Assembly: GCA_965225915.1 (NCBI GenBank) | Contig: OZ245326.1 | Location: 310,001 to 374,000 of the forward strand | From: JAAXHH01 sp965225915 | GTDB taxonomy: Bacteria; JAAXHH01 | Length of the DNA: 64,000 nt | Reading direction: 5' to 3' | Shown: in pieces, positions 27,046-35,713 of the stretch | Layout: every line of letters begins with the position of its first letter | How positions within the stretch are numbered: position 1 is the stretch's first letter | Program-made: the position numbers and the translations under genes | Notes under the pieces: generated by a model | Database searches by the model: none | Told to the model about the DNA's origin: nothing | What the model saw: only the letters and a program-made list of their open reading frames with translations

Positions 27046-27249
27046 CAGATGAGAGATGATATAAGAATACCGCGAAATCGCAAGAGATTAACTGGTAGCT
27101 CAATGCAATAATCTGTTAGACACCTGCCAGGGGTTGAGAATACATTGTATAGAAATCCTTGATATCAAATATGAATAAGAAATACGGACTTCTTGCATAT
27201 TGTAATGTTGCCATTCTGCATAACCTGACACATTTACGAGGAACCCACC

Positions 27250-28359
27250 ATGCCTTTAACAGACTATCCCACCTATGACGAGGTGGGGGTACGGCCCCTG
27301 ATTAACTGCAAGGGTACGCTGACAATGTACAGCGGTTCGGTCATGCTGCCCGAGGTCAGGCAGGCCATGGCCGAGGCGTCTACAAAGTATGTACACATCG
27401 AAGAACTTGTGGACGGAGTTGGCCGGCGTATCGGCGAGATCATGCAAACGGAATTCGGACTCGTGACCAATGGGTGCGCTGCAGCACTCTGCCAGGTGAC
27501 CGCCGCCTGCGTCGCGGGCACCGATCCGGACCGGATCGCGCGGCTACCGGACACTACCGGCATGAAGAACGAAGTCATCACGCTCCGGACCCACCGCCAC
27601 GTCTATGACCACGCCATCCGTATGGTAGGGATTTCGCTCGTCGAGGTCGACGATGACTCCGCCAGCCTTCGGGCCGCCTTCAACGACCGGATGGCCATGG
27701 TCGCGATCTTTGGCGATCGTGCCGGAGACGGCGTCCTGACCGTCTCCGAGATCGTCGATATCGCCCACGAGTATAGTGTTCCCGTCCTCGTGGATGCCGC
27801 AGCCCAGCGCCCGGACGTACCGAATCCTTACCTGGCCGACGGCGTGGACGCAGTGGCTTACAGCGGCGGCAAATGTCTCCGCGGTCCCCAGGCCTCGGGC
27901 CTGGTCCTTGGCCGGCGTGACCTGTTGTGGGCGGCGTTCATGAACGGCGCACCGCATCATTCCATCGCGCGTCCCATGAAGGCCGGCAAGGAGGAGATCA
28001 TGGGCCTCCTCGCCGCCGTCGAGCGGTGGGGGAATCGGGACCATGAAGCAGAATGGAAGGAGTGGGAGGGATACCTGCAAACCATAGTCGATGCCATCTC
28101 CTCACTGCCTTCCATGCAGACTGCGATCCGGCAGCCGGGGCGGTCGAACGTGGCACCGGTGCTACAGATCAGGTGGGACTCCTTGGCAATCGAAATCGAG
28201 CCGGATGAAGTGGCCAGGCAATTGTCCGACGGCGAGCCGAGAATCGAAATGGGCGGGGGCAGAGACGGACTGTCAATCATGCCGTACATGATGGAACCCG
28301 GCGAGGACGCCCTGGTGGCTGCGCAGCTCAGGGAAATACTGGAGCCGAAGGTCGCGTAA
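27250..28359 (+). CDS. SelA-like PLP-dependent protein (not genuine selenocysteine synthase)
   Basis: This 369-residue fold-type-I PLP protein belongs to the SelA/aminotransferase-V-like branch. It reads RPLINCKGTLTMYSGSVMLPEV at the N-terminus (compare the 'INA(T/C)GT' opening), TNGCAAALCQVTAACVAGTD, VPVLVDAAAQRPDV (PLP-binding Asp) and AYSGGKCLRGPQASGLVLGRR with the Schiff-base lysine in SGGK. This subgroup includes D-glucosaminate-6-phosphate ammonia-lyase-like enzymes and usually sits in sugar-acid or amino-acid catabolic clusters. It lacks the N-terminal tRNA-binding domain of true SelA. It is followed 18 bases later by a thiamine-binding-fold protein and then an enolase-superfamily gene. 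Confidence 0.85.
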   Translation: MPLTDYPTYDEVGVRPLINCKGTLTMYSGSVMLPEVRQAMAEASTKYVHIEELVDGVGRRIGEIMQTEFGLVTNGCAAALCQVTAACVAGTDPDRIARLPDTTGMKNEVITLRTHRHVYDHAIRMVGISLVEVDDDSASLRAAFNDRMAMVAIFGDRAGDGVLTVSEIVDIAHEYSVPVLVDAAAQRPDVPNPYLADGVDAVAYSGGKCLRGPQASGLVLGRRDLLWAAFMNGAPHHSIARPMKAGKEEIMGLLAAVERWGNRDHEAEWKEWEGYLQTIVDAISSLPSMQTAIRQPGRSNVAPVLQIRWDSLAIEIEPDEVARQLSDGEPRIEMGGGRDGLSIMPYMMEPGEDALVAAQLREILEPKVA

Positions 28360-28376
28360 ATCGAGGGACAGATAAC

Positions 28377-28691
28377 ATGAAAGTGATTGTAGATCTTTGC
28401 GTTGTACCCATCGGAGTCGGGGTATCGGTATCTAAATACGTGACGGCCTGTGAAAGAGTGTTGCGGGAGGCGGGACTGAAGACCCTGATGCACGCTTACG
28501 GTACCAATATAGAAGGCGAATGGGAGGAAGTCTTCGCCGCTGTGCGGAGGTGTCACGAGACTGTACACGCCATGGGCGCTCCTCGTATATCCACGACCAT
28601 TCGCCTGGGGACGCGAACCGACCGTGAGCAATCCATGGAAGAGAAGATCGAAAGCGTCGAGAAGAAGTTGAATGAAGACGGCTCCATTTGA
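28377..28691 (+). CDS. MTH1187/YkoF-type small protein (DUF77 family)
   Basis: This 104-residue protein matches the MTH1187 (UPF0045) family: MKVIVDLCVVPIGVGVSVSKYVTAC, LREAGLKTLMHAYGTNIEGEW, VFAAVRRCHETVHAMGAPRIS and a C-terminal helix RTDREQSMEEKIESVEKKL. The fold is a ferredoxin-like dimer and family members can bind thiamine or related small ligands. It is probably cotranscribed with the SelA-like gene (18-base gap), though the physiological link is unknown. GAGGGAC precedes the ATG. Confidence 0.85.
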   Translation: MKVIVDLCVVPIGVGVSVSKYVTACERVLREAGLKTLMHAYGTNIEGEWEEVFAAVRRCHETVHAMGAPRISTTIRLGTRTDREQSMEEKIESVEKKLNEDGSI

Positions 28692-28827
28692 AGCCGGTTC
28701 ATTGTGCACCGGAAGTGTTCGACGGCAGGGAATCATCGCGCGCCGACCGTGACCGGCAATCCAGCGACCCGATAGCTAGACGTGTGCTCAGGCGGGTTAT
28801 TCTCCAGCCGTTTACCATGCCGCTACC

Positions 28828-29991
28828 ATGAAAATCACCGATATCCGCACGTTTCTCATAAACGCCTCACCGCCCGGCGAGGCCACTTGGCGCCACTGGC
28901 TCTTCGTCAAGGTATACACCGACGAGGGTCTGTACGGCGTGGGGGAATGCTGGGGCTGGCCACGCGTCGTAGAAACGGCCATACATGATCTCAAATCCCT
29001 CGTCATTGGCGAAAACCCTTTCCACATCGAACGCCTCTGGCAGAAGATGTTTGCGGCGGTTATGGGCCATGGGATGACCGGCGTGGTCGGCAGCGGGGCC
29101 ATGACCGGCATAGAGATGGCGCTTTGGGACATCAAGGGGAAGGCCCTCGACACGCCCGTGTGGAACCTGCTGGGCGGCAGGATGCGGGAACGTATCCGCC
29201 TCTACGGTCACGCTTTCGACATGGAACGGGCCCATGAGCTGGTCGAGCGCGGTTTTACCGGACTCAAGCTATTCGGATGGAAAGACTGTGTTTCGCGCGT
29301 CGAGGCGCTGCGAGACGCATTCGGACCGGACATCGACCTGATGGTGGACGCGGGCGGCGGCCCCTGGCAGACGCCGCGAGACGCCATAGCGCTGGGACGC
29401 CGCCTGGAACCCTATGCCCTGCTGTTTTACGAAGACCCGGTTTCGTCCCTGGACATCGAGACCGTGGCGAGAGTGTCAGACGCCGTGGATATACCTATAG
29501 CCATAGGTGAGAGCTACCCCAACGTATATGCCCTGGCCCCCCTAGTCGAGCGGGGGATCATAGACGTGGCGCAGCCCGATACGGGGCGTTTCGGCGGATT
29601 ACTTCAGATGAAGAAACTCGCGGCCATCGCCGAGGCTCATTTCGTCATGCTGTCGCCTCACGCCGGTTCCCTTGGACCGGTAGCAGAAATGGCATCCGTA
29701 CATTTTCTGGCCACGATCCCCAATTTCCTGATCCAGGAGCACCTGGTTAATGACGTTCCCCAGCGATACGAAGTCATGAGCGGGCAACCCCACATTGAGG
29801 ATGGCCATATCATCGTGCCGGATACACCGGGCCTAGGCGTCGACATAGACGAGGAGGTAGTCGCGAGTTTTCCACCCATCGGCCACGGGATGCCGGTGGA
29901 TGAAGGTGCGTCGGAATACGACTTTCAATACGTCGCTGCCCACAGGAAGCGGGCACGTTGGCTGGAAGGCGGTAATGGGGGTAAACGCTAG
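28828..29991 (+). CDS. Enolase-superfamily protein (mandelate racemase/muconate lactonizing)
   Basis: This 387-residue protein has an N-terminal capping domain (MKITDIRTFLINASPPGEATW) and a TIM barrel. Landmarks are GFTGLKLFGWKD (catalytic Lys), DLMVDAGGGPW (first metal Asp), FYEDPVSSLDIE (metal Glu), IAIGESYPNVY (third metal Glu) and VMLSPHAGSLG with the catalytic His of the mandelate racemase/dehydratase group. Such enzymes abstract the alpha proton of sugar acids such as galactonate, gluconate or rhamnonate and often dehydrate them. Which acid is used cannot be told. Its stop codon shares a CTAG with the stop of the convergent aldo-keto reductase gene. Confidence 0.88.
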   Translation: MKITDIRTFLINASPPGEATWRHWLFVKVYTDEGLYGVGECWGWPRVVETAIHDLKSLVIGENPFHIERLWQKMFAAVMGHGMTGVVGSGAMTGIEMALWDIKGKALDTPVWNLLGGRMRERIRLYGHAFDMERAHELVERGFTGLKLFGWKDCVSRVEALRDAFGPDIDLMVDAGGGPWQTPRDAIALGRRLEPYALLFYEDPVSSLDIETVARVSDAVDIPIAIGESYPNVYALAPLVERGIIDVAQPDTGRFGGLLQMKKLAAIAEAHFVMLSPHAGSLGPVAEMASVHFLATIPNFLIQEHLVNDVPQRYEVMSGQPHIEDGHIIVPDTPGLGVDIDEEVVASFPPIGHGMPVDEGASEYDFQYVAAHRKRARWLEGGNGGKR

Positions 29992-30953
29992 TTGCCTACC
30001 GGCTCGCTCAGATGCCCGAACAGGCGGTTGATTTGCCTTACGTGCATCTTGGGGAGGGGACCTTTAGCGATGCTGCGGATATTCTGCTCGATCTTGTCCA
30101 GTCTGACCGCGCTGCATACGGCGGTCGATACGCCCTCGGTGTATAGGACGTACCGATACGCCGCTTCGACCAAAGTCTCGATATCGGGGTCTTCAAGGAG
30201 GAAGTCGAAAGGGGATCGGGGATCGATGGTCTCGTCCAGAAGCTCCTGCCGCTGCAACTCTACGATGGTATGCGCGAGGCGTTCCGGGTCCTTGAAGATG
30301 TTGCGCACAGAAAAGATGTTCATGACCCCGACGTCGTGCACCCTGCAATAGGGAAAGACCGTATGCCGAGCCGACTGGTTCAGCATGCTGTGGGCGATCA
30401 TGATGACGTCCAGCTTCCCGGTAGGCAGGGCCGCGCGCAGCCACTCGTGGGCACCGTCAGACAGTGCCGTCTCACTGGATCCGAAGAAACGAATCTTGCC
30501 TTGCTGACACAGTTTTTCGAGCACGGGAAATAGCTCGTTCAGCATGGGATCGAATTCCACCTGCTCTGTAGCAGCAATAAGAGCCACGTCGATCTCGTCC
30601 AGGCCAAGTCGTTTCAGGCTGGTCTCGATGGATTCAGTGATCTCGGCCGGCGTAGCGTAGAACGGATGGGCTTCTTCATCGAGCCCTGACAGGACCACCC
30701 GGGTAGCAACGTAGAATCGGTCGCGGAGTATGCTCCGGAAGGCCCGTCCAAGTATTGCCTCGCTTTCCAGGTAGCCAGGAGACGTATCGAAGAGATTTAC
30801 TCCCATATCGATGACTCCGTGGACGAGCCGGTGCATTTCCGGTTCGGTCAGGGGAGGATTGCTGGTTTGCCCAAGCCGATTGAAGCCTCCGGAACCCATG
30901 CTCAGCGTGGAAACATTCAAACCTGTTCGGCCCAGTGGACGGTATGAAACCAC
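29988..30953 (-). CDS. Aldo/keto reductase family protein
   Basis: This 321-residue TIM-barrel oxidoreductase has the family layout: YRPLGRTGLNVSTLSMGSGGF, GVNLFDTSPGYLESEAILGRAF (catalytic Asp with Tyr equivalent in SPGYLESE), RDRFYVATRV (the Lys is not obvious), then LGLDEIDVALI and FFGSSE. The C-terminal NADP(H)-binding part contains AVCSAVRLDKIEQNIRSI. The typical catalytic Lys and His positions are altered, so activity may differ from standard aldo-keto reductases. It converges on the enolase-superfamily gene, with overlapping stop codons. Confidence 0.85.
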   Translation of the reverse strand: MVSYRPLGRTGLNVSTLSMGSGGFNRLGQTSNPPLTEPEMHRLVHGVIDMGVNLFDTSPGYLESEAILGRAFRSILRDRFYVATRVVLSGLDEEAHPFYATPAEITESIETSLKRLGLDEIDVALIAATEQVEFDPMLNELFPVLEKLCQQGKIRFFGSSETALSDGAHEWLRAALPTGKLDVIMIAHSMLNQSARHTVFPYCRVHDVGVMNIFSVRNIFKDPERLAHTIVELQRQELLDETIDPRSPFDFLLEDPDIETLVEAAYRYVLYTEGVSTAVCSAVRLDKIEQNIRSIAKGPLPKMHVRQINRLFGHLSEPVGN

Positions 30954-31086
30954 AACAACTCCTGCCAGGTGTAGATCGTGGTGAGAATCGCCTTTACAAA
31001 ATGATCGGCTTTGACTATCGATCTTGAATCACATCCCCGATACAGAAACCATGCTCTTTGTCTCACGTTAAGAGGAAGGAACGGGC

Positions 31087-31917
31087 ATGTCAACCGTCGA
31101 AGATCTCGTAAATCGGATCAAGGTAGAGGGTTGGTGCGTGGTAGATTGCGTTATACCCCCTGACGAAGTGGAGAAGGTCCGCGAAAGTATTCTTGCGACC
31201 GCCCGGTCACGACCCGAGGACATGGAGAATGGACGCCACGCCATACGGGGACTTATCGCCTACGACCAGTCGATCGCTCCGTACCTCGCGGATGACCGCA
31301 TCACGGGGGTTACCGAGGCTTTTTTCGGCGATCACGTCCGTATCTCGATGACGACTGGAGTTATCCTGAGTCCAGGATACCCGAGGTCCAACAACCCTGG
31401 CGGCGGTCTCCATTCGGACTACCCCTTCGGACAGGGGTACGACTGGCGCATTCCAGCGCCATATCCCGATGCGCCGCTCCTCTTGACGAGTCTGTGGATG
31501 CTGACGCCATTTACCCGGAAGAACGGCGGGACGGTCGTGGTTCCCGGTAGTCACAAAGCAGGTAACAACCCCACGGGAGACCAAAGCCTTGCACCGGGCA
31601 GGACCCATCCTTCCGAGACCCAGGCAGAAGGCGAACCGGGAAGCGTACTGATGTTTGACAGCCGCGTCTGGCACACCAACGGGGAAAACCGCAGCGATGA
31701 GATCCGCATCGCCGTCATTGCACGGTACGCCGCGTGGTGGTACAACCTGAATCCGCTCATCCCCGGGCTATCGGACTACGAAACCGATGCGGCGAACCGG
31801 GGTTTCCGTCCGGACGATGTCGTCCCGATAACACCCGAGCAGTTCGAGGCGTTGCCGGAACGTACGAAACCGTTGTTCCGGCACATCATCATCGGTCAGA
31901 AGATCCTTCCCTCCTGA
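31087..31917 (+). CDS. Phytanoyl-CoA dioxygenase (PhyH) family protein
   Basis: This 276-residue Fe(II)/2-oxoglutarate oxygenase has GGGLHSDYPFGQG (HxD iron ligands, near residue 110), TPFTRKNGGTVVVPGSHK, and VLMFDSRVWHTNGENRSDEIRI with the distal His and the Arg that holds 2-oxoglutarate. The substrate is unknown. GAGGAA lies about ten bases upstream of the start. A sulfatase gene follows 80 bases later on the same strand, so the two may act on one pathway. It is the second of three PhyH genes here. Confidence 0.87.
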   Translation: MSTVEDLVNRIKVEGWCVVDCVIPPDEVEKVRESILATARSRPEDMENGRHAIRGLIAYDQSIAPYLADDRITGVTEAFFGDHVRISMTTGVILSPGYPRSNNPGGGLHSDYPFGQGYDWRIPAPYPDAPLLLTSLWMLTPFTRKNGGTVVVPGSHKAGNNPTGDQSLAPGRTHPSETQAEGEPGSVLMFDSRVWHTNGENRSDEIRIAVIARYAAWWYNLNPLIPGLSDYETDAANRGFRPDDVVPITPEQFEALPERTKPLFRHIIIGQKILPS

Positions 31918-31998
31918 CCGCAGCAGTCGCCAGGCTTCAATATCCAGTTGTCCATACACGGACTGTTAAACGGCCGAAATTGAAACCAGGAGTTGTTG

Positions 31999-33463
31999 AT
32001 GGCCCGGAACAACCGTCCCAACGTCGTTCTAATCTCCGCCGACCAGCATCGCGGGGACACTCTGGGTATCGCGGGCCACCCGGTCGTGCACACGCCGGGC
32101 ATCGACGCCCTGGCTCACACAGGGCACTACTTCCCCCGAGCCATCACGGAGGTGCCTTCCTGTGTCGGCGCCCGACGGACGCTCTTCAGCGGGCAGTGGC
32201 CCATCACCCACGGCATGGTCGGGTTTGACGACATGGCGCCCTGGGACGAACCGGACACGCTCTGCCGGGTGTTCCAGCGTAACGGTTACAAGACCTACTG
32301 CGTGGGAAAGCGTCATGTTTACCCACAGGACGCACCTTATGGATTCGACGAGATCGTCTCGCACGAGGAGGGGCGATTCCTGTCGCCTGGATACAGGGAT
32401 GACTACCTGGACTGGCTTGCGGAACAGGGCTGGGGAGATTTCGGCCTGTTCAACGCGGGTGTGACCAACAACGCGTATACCGCCCGGCCCTGCGTATTTC
32501 CGGAAGAGTTCCACGTGACCACCTGGACCGCCACGCAGGCCATTCGCGTGATGGAAGAACACGTCCAAAAACACGGCCGGGATACTCCTTTCTTCCTCTA
32601 TGTTTCTTTCAGCAAACCGCATCCGCCCTGGGATCCGCCGGCGTTCTTCTACGACCGGTACGCCGACGACCCGGACCTGCCCGACCCGGTCATCGGGCGA
32701 TCCAACCCGCGTCGTACGGGAGCGCAAACCCTTCGTGAAGGTACATGGTCCTTTTCCAGAAGCGGAATACCTACCACGCTCATTGAAAGACGTCAGGCGG
32801 GCCCGGGCCGGGTACTACGGATGCATCGACCACGTGGACACCCAGATTACACGCTTCACCTACCACATGTGGCGTATGCTTCGGCTTCGCAATCTCGTCT
32901 ACGCCTTCGTCGGCGACCACGGCGACATGCTGGGGGACCATCATCACTGGGCCAAATCCGTCGGATACGAAGGTTCGATCCGCGTTCCCTTCGTCCTGAA
33001 TTTCCCTGCACAGATGGACCTCCCCGCCGGCCGCCAGTATCCCGATACGACCGTCGGCCTGGCCGACCTGATGCCCACGCTGCTCGACGTGTGCGGACTG
33101 CCACCGCCGGATAGGATGGACGGCCAATCACTCATGCCCCTTGTCAGAGGGGATACGGACCGGCTGGACCGGGACCATCTACACGCCGAACACTTGGAAT
33201 TCGGCCACTACCTGGTCGACCACACGGAGAAGTTCATCTGGCATTACCGGACCGGCCAATTCGAATACTACGACCTGAGTGAAGACCCCTTCGAGTGCCG
33301 GAACCTGTACAGCGACAGTCACCCTCGTGCCCGTGAACTGCATGAGAAACTGGAGGCCCTGCTTGTGGACCAGGGCCGAGAAAAGGACTTCATGCGCGAC
33401 GGCAAACTGAGCAACGAAGTCGCGCAAGGACATACCCACGAATTTCCGCCCTATGCCGTGTAG
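31999..33463 (+). pseudogene. Sulfatase family protein, frameshifted
   Basis: The gene starts at ATG 31999 (AGGAG six bases upstream) with RPNVVLISADQHRGDTLG, the metal-binding Asp pair region of sulfatases. It continues through EVPSCVGARRTLFSG, GYKTYCVGKRHVYP and SFSKPHPPWDPP. Around 32690-32720 the frame shifts by +1 and the rest of the same protein follows: VYAFVGDHGDMLGDHHHWAKS, RVPFVLNFP, LPTLLDVCGLPPPDRMDG and a normal C-terminus at 33463. Both halves align to type I sulfatases, so one indel explains the break. The modified-Cys motif reads C-V-G-A-R instead of C-x-[PA]-x-R. No homopolymer marks the break. It may be a recent inactivation or a sequence error. Confidence 0.85.
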
Positions 33464-33506
33464 AGCCGAACGGACCAGGTTGAACCTAAGATGCAGAGTG
33501 GACCGG

Positions 33507-33532
33507 GCGGGCCCGGCGGGCCCGGCGGACCG
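33507..33532. repeat. GC-rich tandem repeat (GGCGGGCCC units)
   Basis: GGCGGGCCC is repeated twice and followed by a diverged third copy, just before the esterase gene. If translated from ATG 33491 it would give a GPGGPGG stretch, but the better ribosome site belongs to ATG 33545. Confidence 0.8.
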
Positions 33533-33544
33533 GAGAAACCAATC

Positions 33545-34531
33545 ATGACCACCTATAATCGCAAAGAGCTGAGCTCACGATATCCCGCCTCAGTCCCGCC
33601 CGGGAAGATCCGTGAGAAGTTGCTGGAACTCTTCGGCATGTCCGACATCCCCGAACAGGTCGATTTCTCCATGGATGCTTCACGGGAGGAAGATGGCATT
33701 CGCCTTACGCATCTTACGTATGCGAACTCTCTCGGCGAGACGGTACCGGCTATCCTGATAGAGCCCCTTGACAACCCCACCGAGTTCCTCCCGGGCGTGG
33801 TCTGTCTACCGGGAACGGGCGGATCGGCCGAGCATTTGGCCCACGAGAGGTTCTTCATGGATCCTCCCGATGGCGGACCGCTCTTTGGCTGGGGAAGGGA
33901 ACTGGCACGGCGGGGCTACGTCACCCTGTCGATCTCGCCCAAGGGGTGCGACGGGCGAGGCACGAACGAGGTATCCTGGTATATCGAACTCAAGCACCTG
34001 GCACCTTATGGCATATCCCAGATGGGCCTGCTCGTGGAGGAAGCGCTCAGAGGCGTACGCGTGCTCGGAGTCCAGGATCGGATTGGGAACAAATGCGTTG
34101 GACTGACCGGCATGTCCCTGGGTGGAAACGCAACGTGGTACGCTATGGCCTGCGCCCCGTGGCTCGCGGCAGGCGTCCCGATCTGCGGCGGCGTTGGACA
34201 ATTGGCAAGCGTCATACGGGAAGGCGATCTGTACCGACACAGCGCCTACTTCTTCGTTCCCCATATGCTTCGCTACTTCGACCATCCCGATATTGTCGCG
34301 AATTGTATCGCGCCGCGGCCCTTCATGATGGTGGCGCCCACGTCGGACGAGGACATGCCCCGATTCGGGGTCGACGAACTGATTCACGTGGTTGCACCCG
34401 TGTACAGGGATGCGGGCCGTGGCGATCGTTTTCGCGTATACCAGCCGAAAGGCAACCACTGCTTTCGAACCGAATACTTCGAATGGATGGTGGCGTGGTT
34501 CGACCGCTATCTCAAGCGAGATTGTGCTTGA
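33545..34531 (+). CDS. Alpha/beta-hydrolase (dienelactone hydrolase/acetyl xylan esterase-like)
   Basis: About 328 residues of an alpha/beta-hydrolase: PGVVCLPGTGGSAEHLA (oxyanion loop), LARRGYVTLSISPKGCDGRGTNE, VGLTGMSLGGNATWYAMA with nucleophile Ser in G-x-S-x-G, MMVAPTSDEDMPRFG with the acid, and QPKGNHCFRTEYFEWM with the catalytic His. No signal peptide is seen. Relatives deacetylate sugars or act on carboxylic esters; the neighbouring sulfatase suggests work on decorated carbohydrates, which is inference. ATG 33545 is chosen over 33491 for its GGAG. Confidence 0.83.
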   Translation: MTTYNRKELSSRYPASVPPGKIREKLLELFGMSDIPEQVDFSMDASREEDGIRLTHLTYANSLGETVPAILIEPLDNPTEFLPGVVCLPGTGGSAEHLAHERFFMDPPDGGPLFGWGRELARRGYVTLSISPKGCDGRGTNEVSWYIELKHLAPYGISQMGLLVEEALRGVRVLGVQDRIGNKCVGLTGMSLGGNATWYAMACAPWLAAGVPICGGVGQLASVIREGDLYRHSAYFFVPHMLRYFDHPDIVANCIAPRPFMMVAPTSDEDMPRFGVDELIHVVAPVYRDAGRGDRFRVYQPKGNHCFRTEYFEWMVAWFDRYLKRDCA

Positions 34532-34597
34532 CGGTAGGCACAAGCCAATCTTACATTAACTGCGTTCCCAACAACATCTTGCAGGCGGAATAAAACC

Positions 34598-35713
34598 GTG
34601 AGTAAATCTGCCAAAGACTCCAGCGGATCCGTTGATTCCCACGAAATCTTCCTCGCCGACGAGGAAGTGCTGACCGAGGGTCCGCAGTACAACGCACCAC
34701 TACCAAAGAACCGTGTGAAGTGGTACCGCTGCCGCGTGACGCGTGAGCAGTTGGCCAGCCTCAACAGGCGCAGCGATTTCCTGGGATTTGTTCAGACCCT
34801 GGGCTACCTGGCCGTCCTCGCCGTTGCGGCCGGCGCCGCCATCTACTCGTCTCTCTACTGGCCGTGGTACGTCACCGTGCTGCTGGTTTTCGTCAACGGA
34901 CACTTCTGGCATTTCCTGGTCAACGGTTTTCACGAACTGGTCCATGATTCCGTATTCAGGACACGCTGGCTGAACCGCTTCTTCCTTCGCGTGTATTCCT
35001 TCCTGGGATGGCATAACCACCATCACTTCTGGGCGAGTCACACCGAACATCACAAGTATACCCTTCACCATCCGGATGACCAGGAGGTCATCCTTCCCCA
35101 GAAGTTCGACATGAGAAACCTGTGGAAGTGGGCGATCATAAACTACCGGTATCCCTACGACTTGGTGAGAGGCAGGCTGGCGGCCGTCGCGGGGAAAATC
35201 CCGGACGACCGCTGGTCCCAGGAACTCTTTCCGGAAAGCGACCCGGAGAGACGCAGGGCCTATACCAACTGGGAACGGTTCATGTTCACGGGTCACGTGC
35301 TGATCGCGGGCGTGTCCCTGTTTTCGGGTCTGTGGGTAGTCCCCCTGGTCATCACCTTTCCTAAGATGATCGGCGCCTGGCTCCAGTTCCTGTGCAACGC
35401 CACCCAACATGTAGGCCTGCAGGATGAAGTACCCGACTATCGACTGTGCTGCAGGACCTTCTATATCAACCCCCTCCTGCAATTCCTGTACTGGCACATG
35501 AACTACCATACCGAGCACCACATGTACGCCGCGGTGCCCTGCTACAACCTGGGAAAGCTGCACCGTCTCATCAGACACGAGATGCCGAGTTGCACCCGGG
35601 GCCTGTTCGAGACCTGGAAGCAGATCATTGAGATCATGGACCGCCAGGAACTGAAACCCGATTACCAGTTCGTCGCCGAACTCCCGGCGCCTATACCCAG
35701 GAAATCGACTTGA
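34598..35713 (+). CDS. Membrane fatty-acid desaturase/hydroxylase family protein
   Basis: This 371-residue integral-membrane di-iron enzyme has the three histidine boxes: HELVHD, HTEHHKYTLHH (after WHNHHHFWASH) and NYHTEHHMYAAVP, separated by four hydrophobic segments (for example LGYLAVLAVAAGAAIYSSLY and LIAGVSLFSGLWVVPLVI). Relatives desaturate or hydroxylate acyl chains or small molecules using oxygen and electrons from a partner. It starts at GTG 34598. Its TGA stop overlaps the TTG start of the enolase-superfamily gene (TTGA), implying coupled translation, an unusual pairing that suggests a substrate other than membrane lipid. Confidence 0.88.
   Translation: MSKSAKDSSGSVDSHEIFLADEEVLTEGPQYNAPLPKNRVKWYRCRVTREQLASLNRRSDFLGFVQTLGYLAVLAVAAGAAIYSSLYWPWYVTVLLVFVNGHFWHFLVNGFHELVHDSVFRTRWLNRFFLRVYSFLGWHNHHHFWASHTEHHKYTLHHPDDQEVILPQKFDMRNLWKWAIINYRYPYDLVRGRLAAVAGKIPDDRWSQELFPESDPERRRAYTNWERFMFTGHVLIAGVSLFSGLWVVPLVITFPKMIGAWLQFLCNATQHVGLQDEVPDYRLCCRTFYINPLLQFLYWHMNYHTEHHMYAAVPCYNLGKLHRLIRHEMPSCTRGLFETWKQIIEIMDRQELKPDYQFVAELPAPIPRKST

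Noticed and set aside
27250..28359. A selenocysteine synthase (SelA) supporting the candidate selenoprotein
   Set aside because: The protein lacks the N-terminal SelA domain and belongs to the SelA-like catabolic PLP group; it cannot be counted as Sec machinery.
33491..33544. A GPGG collagen-like N-terminus on the esterase
   Set aside because: The stretch comes from a GC tandem repeat, has no ribosome site, and a better start with GGAG follows at 33545.
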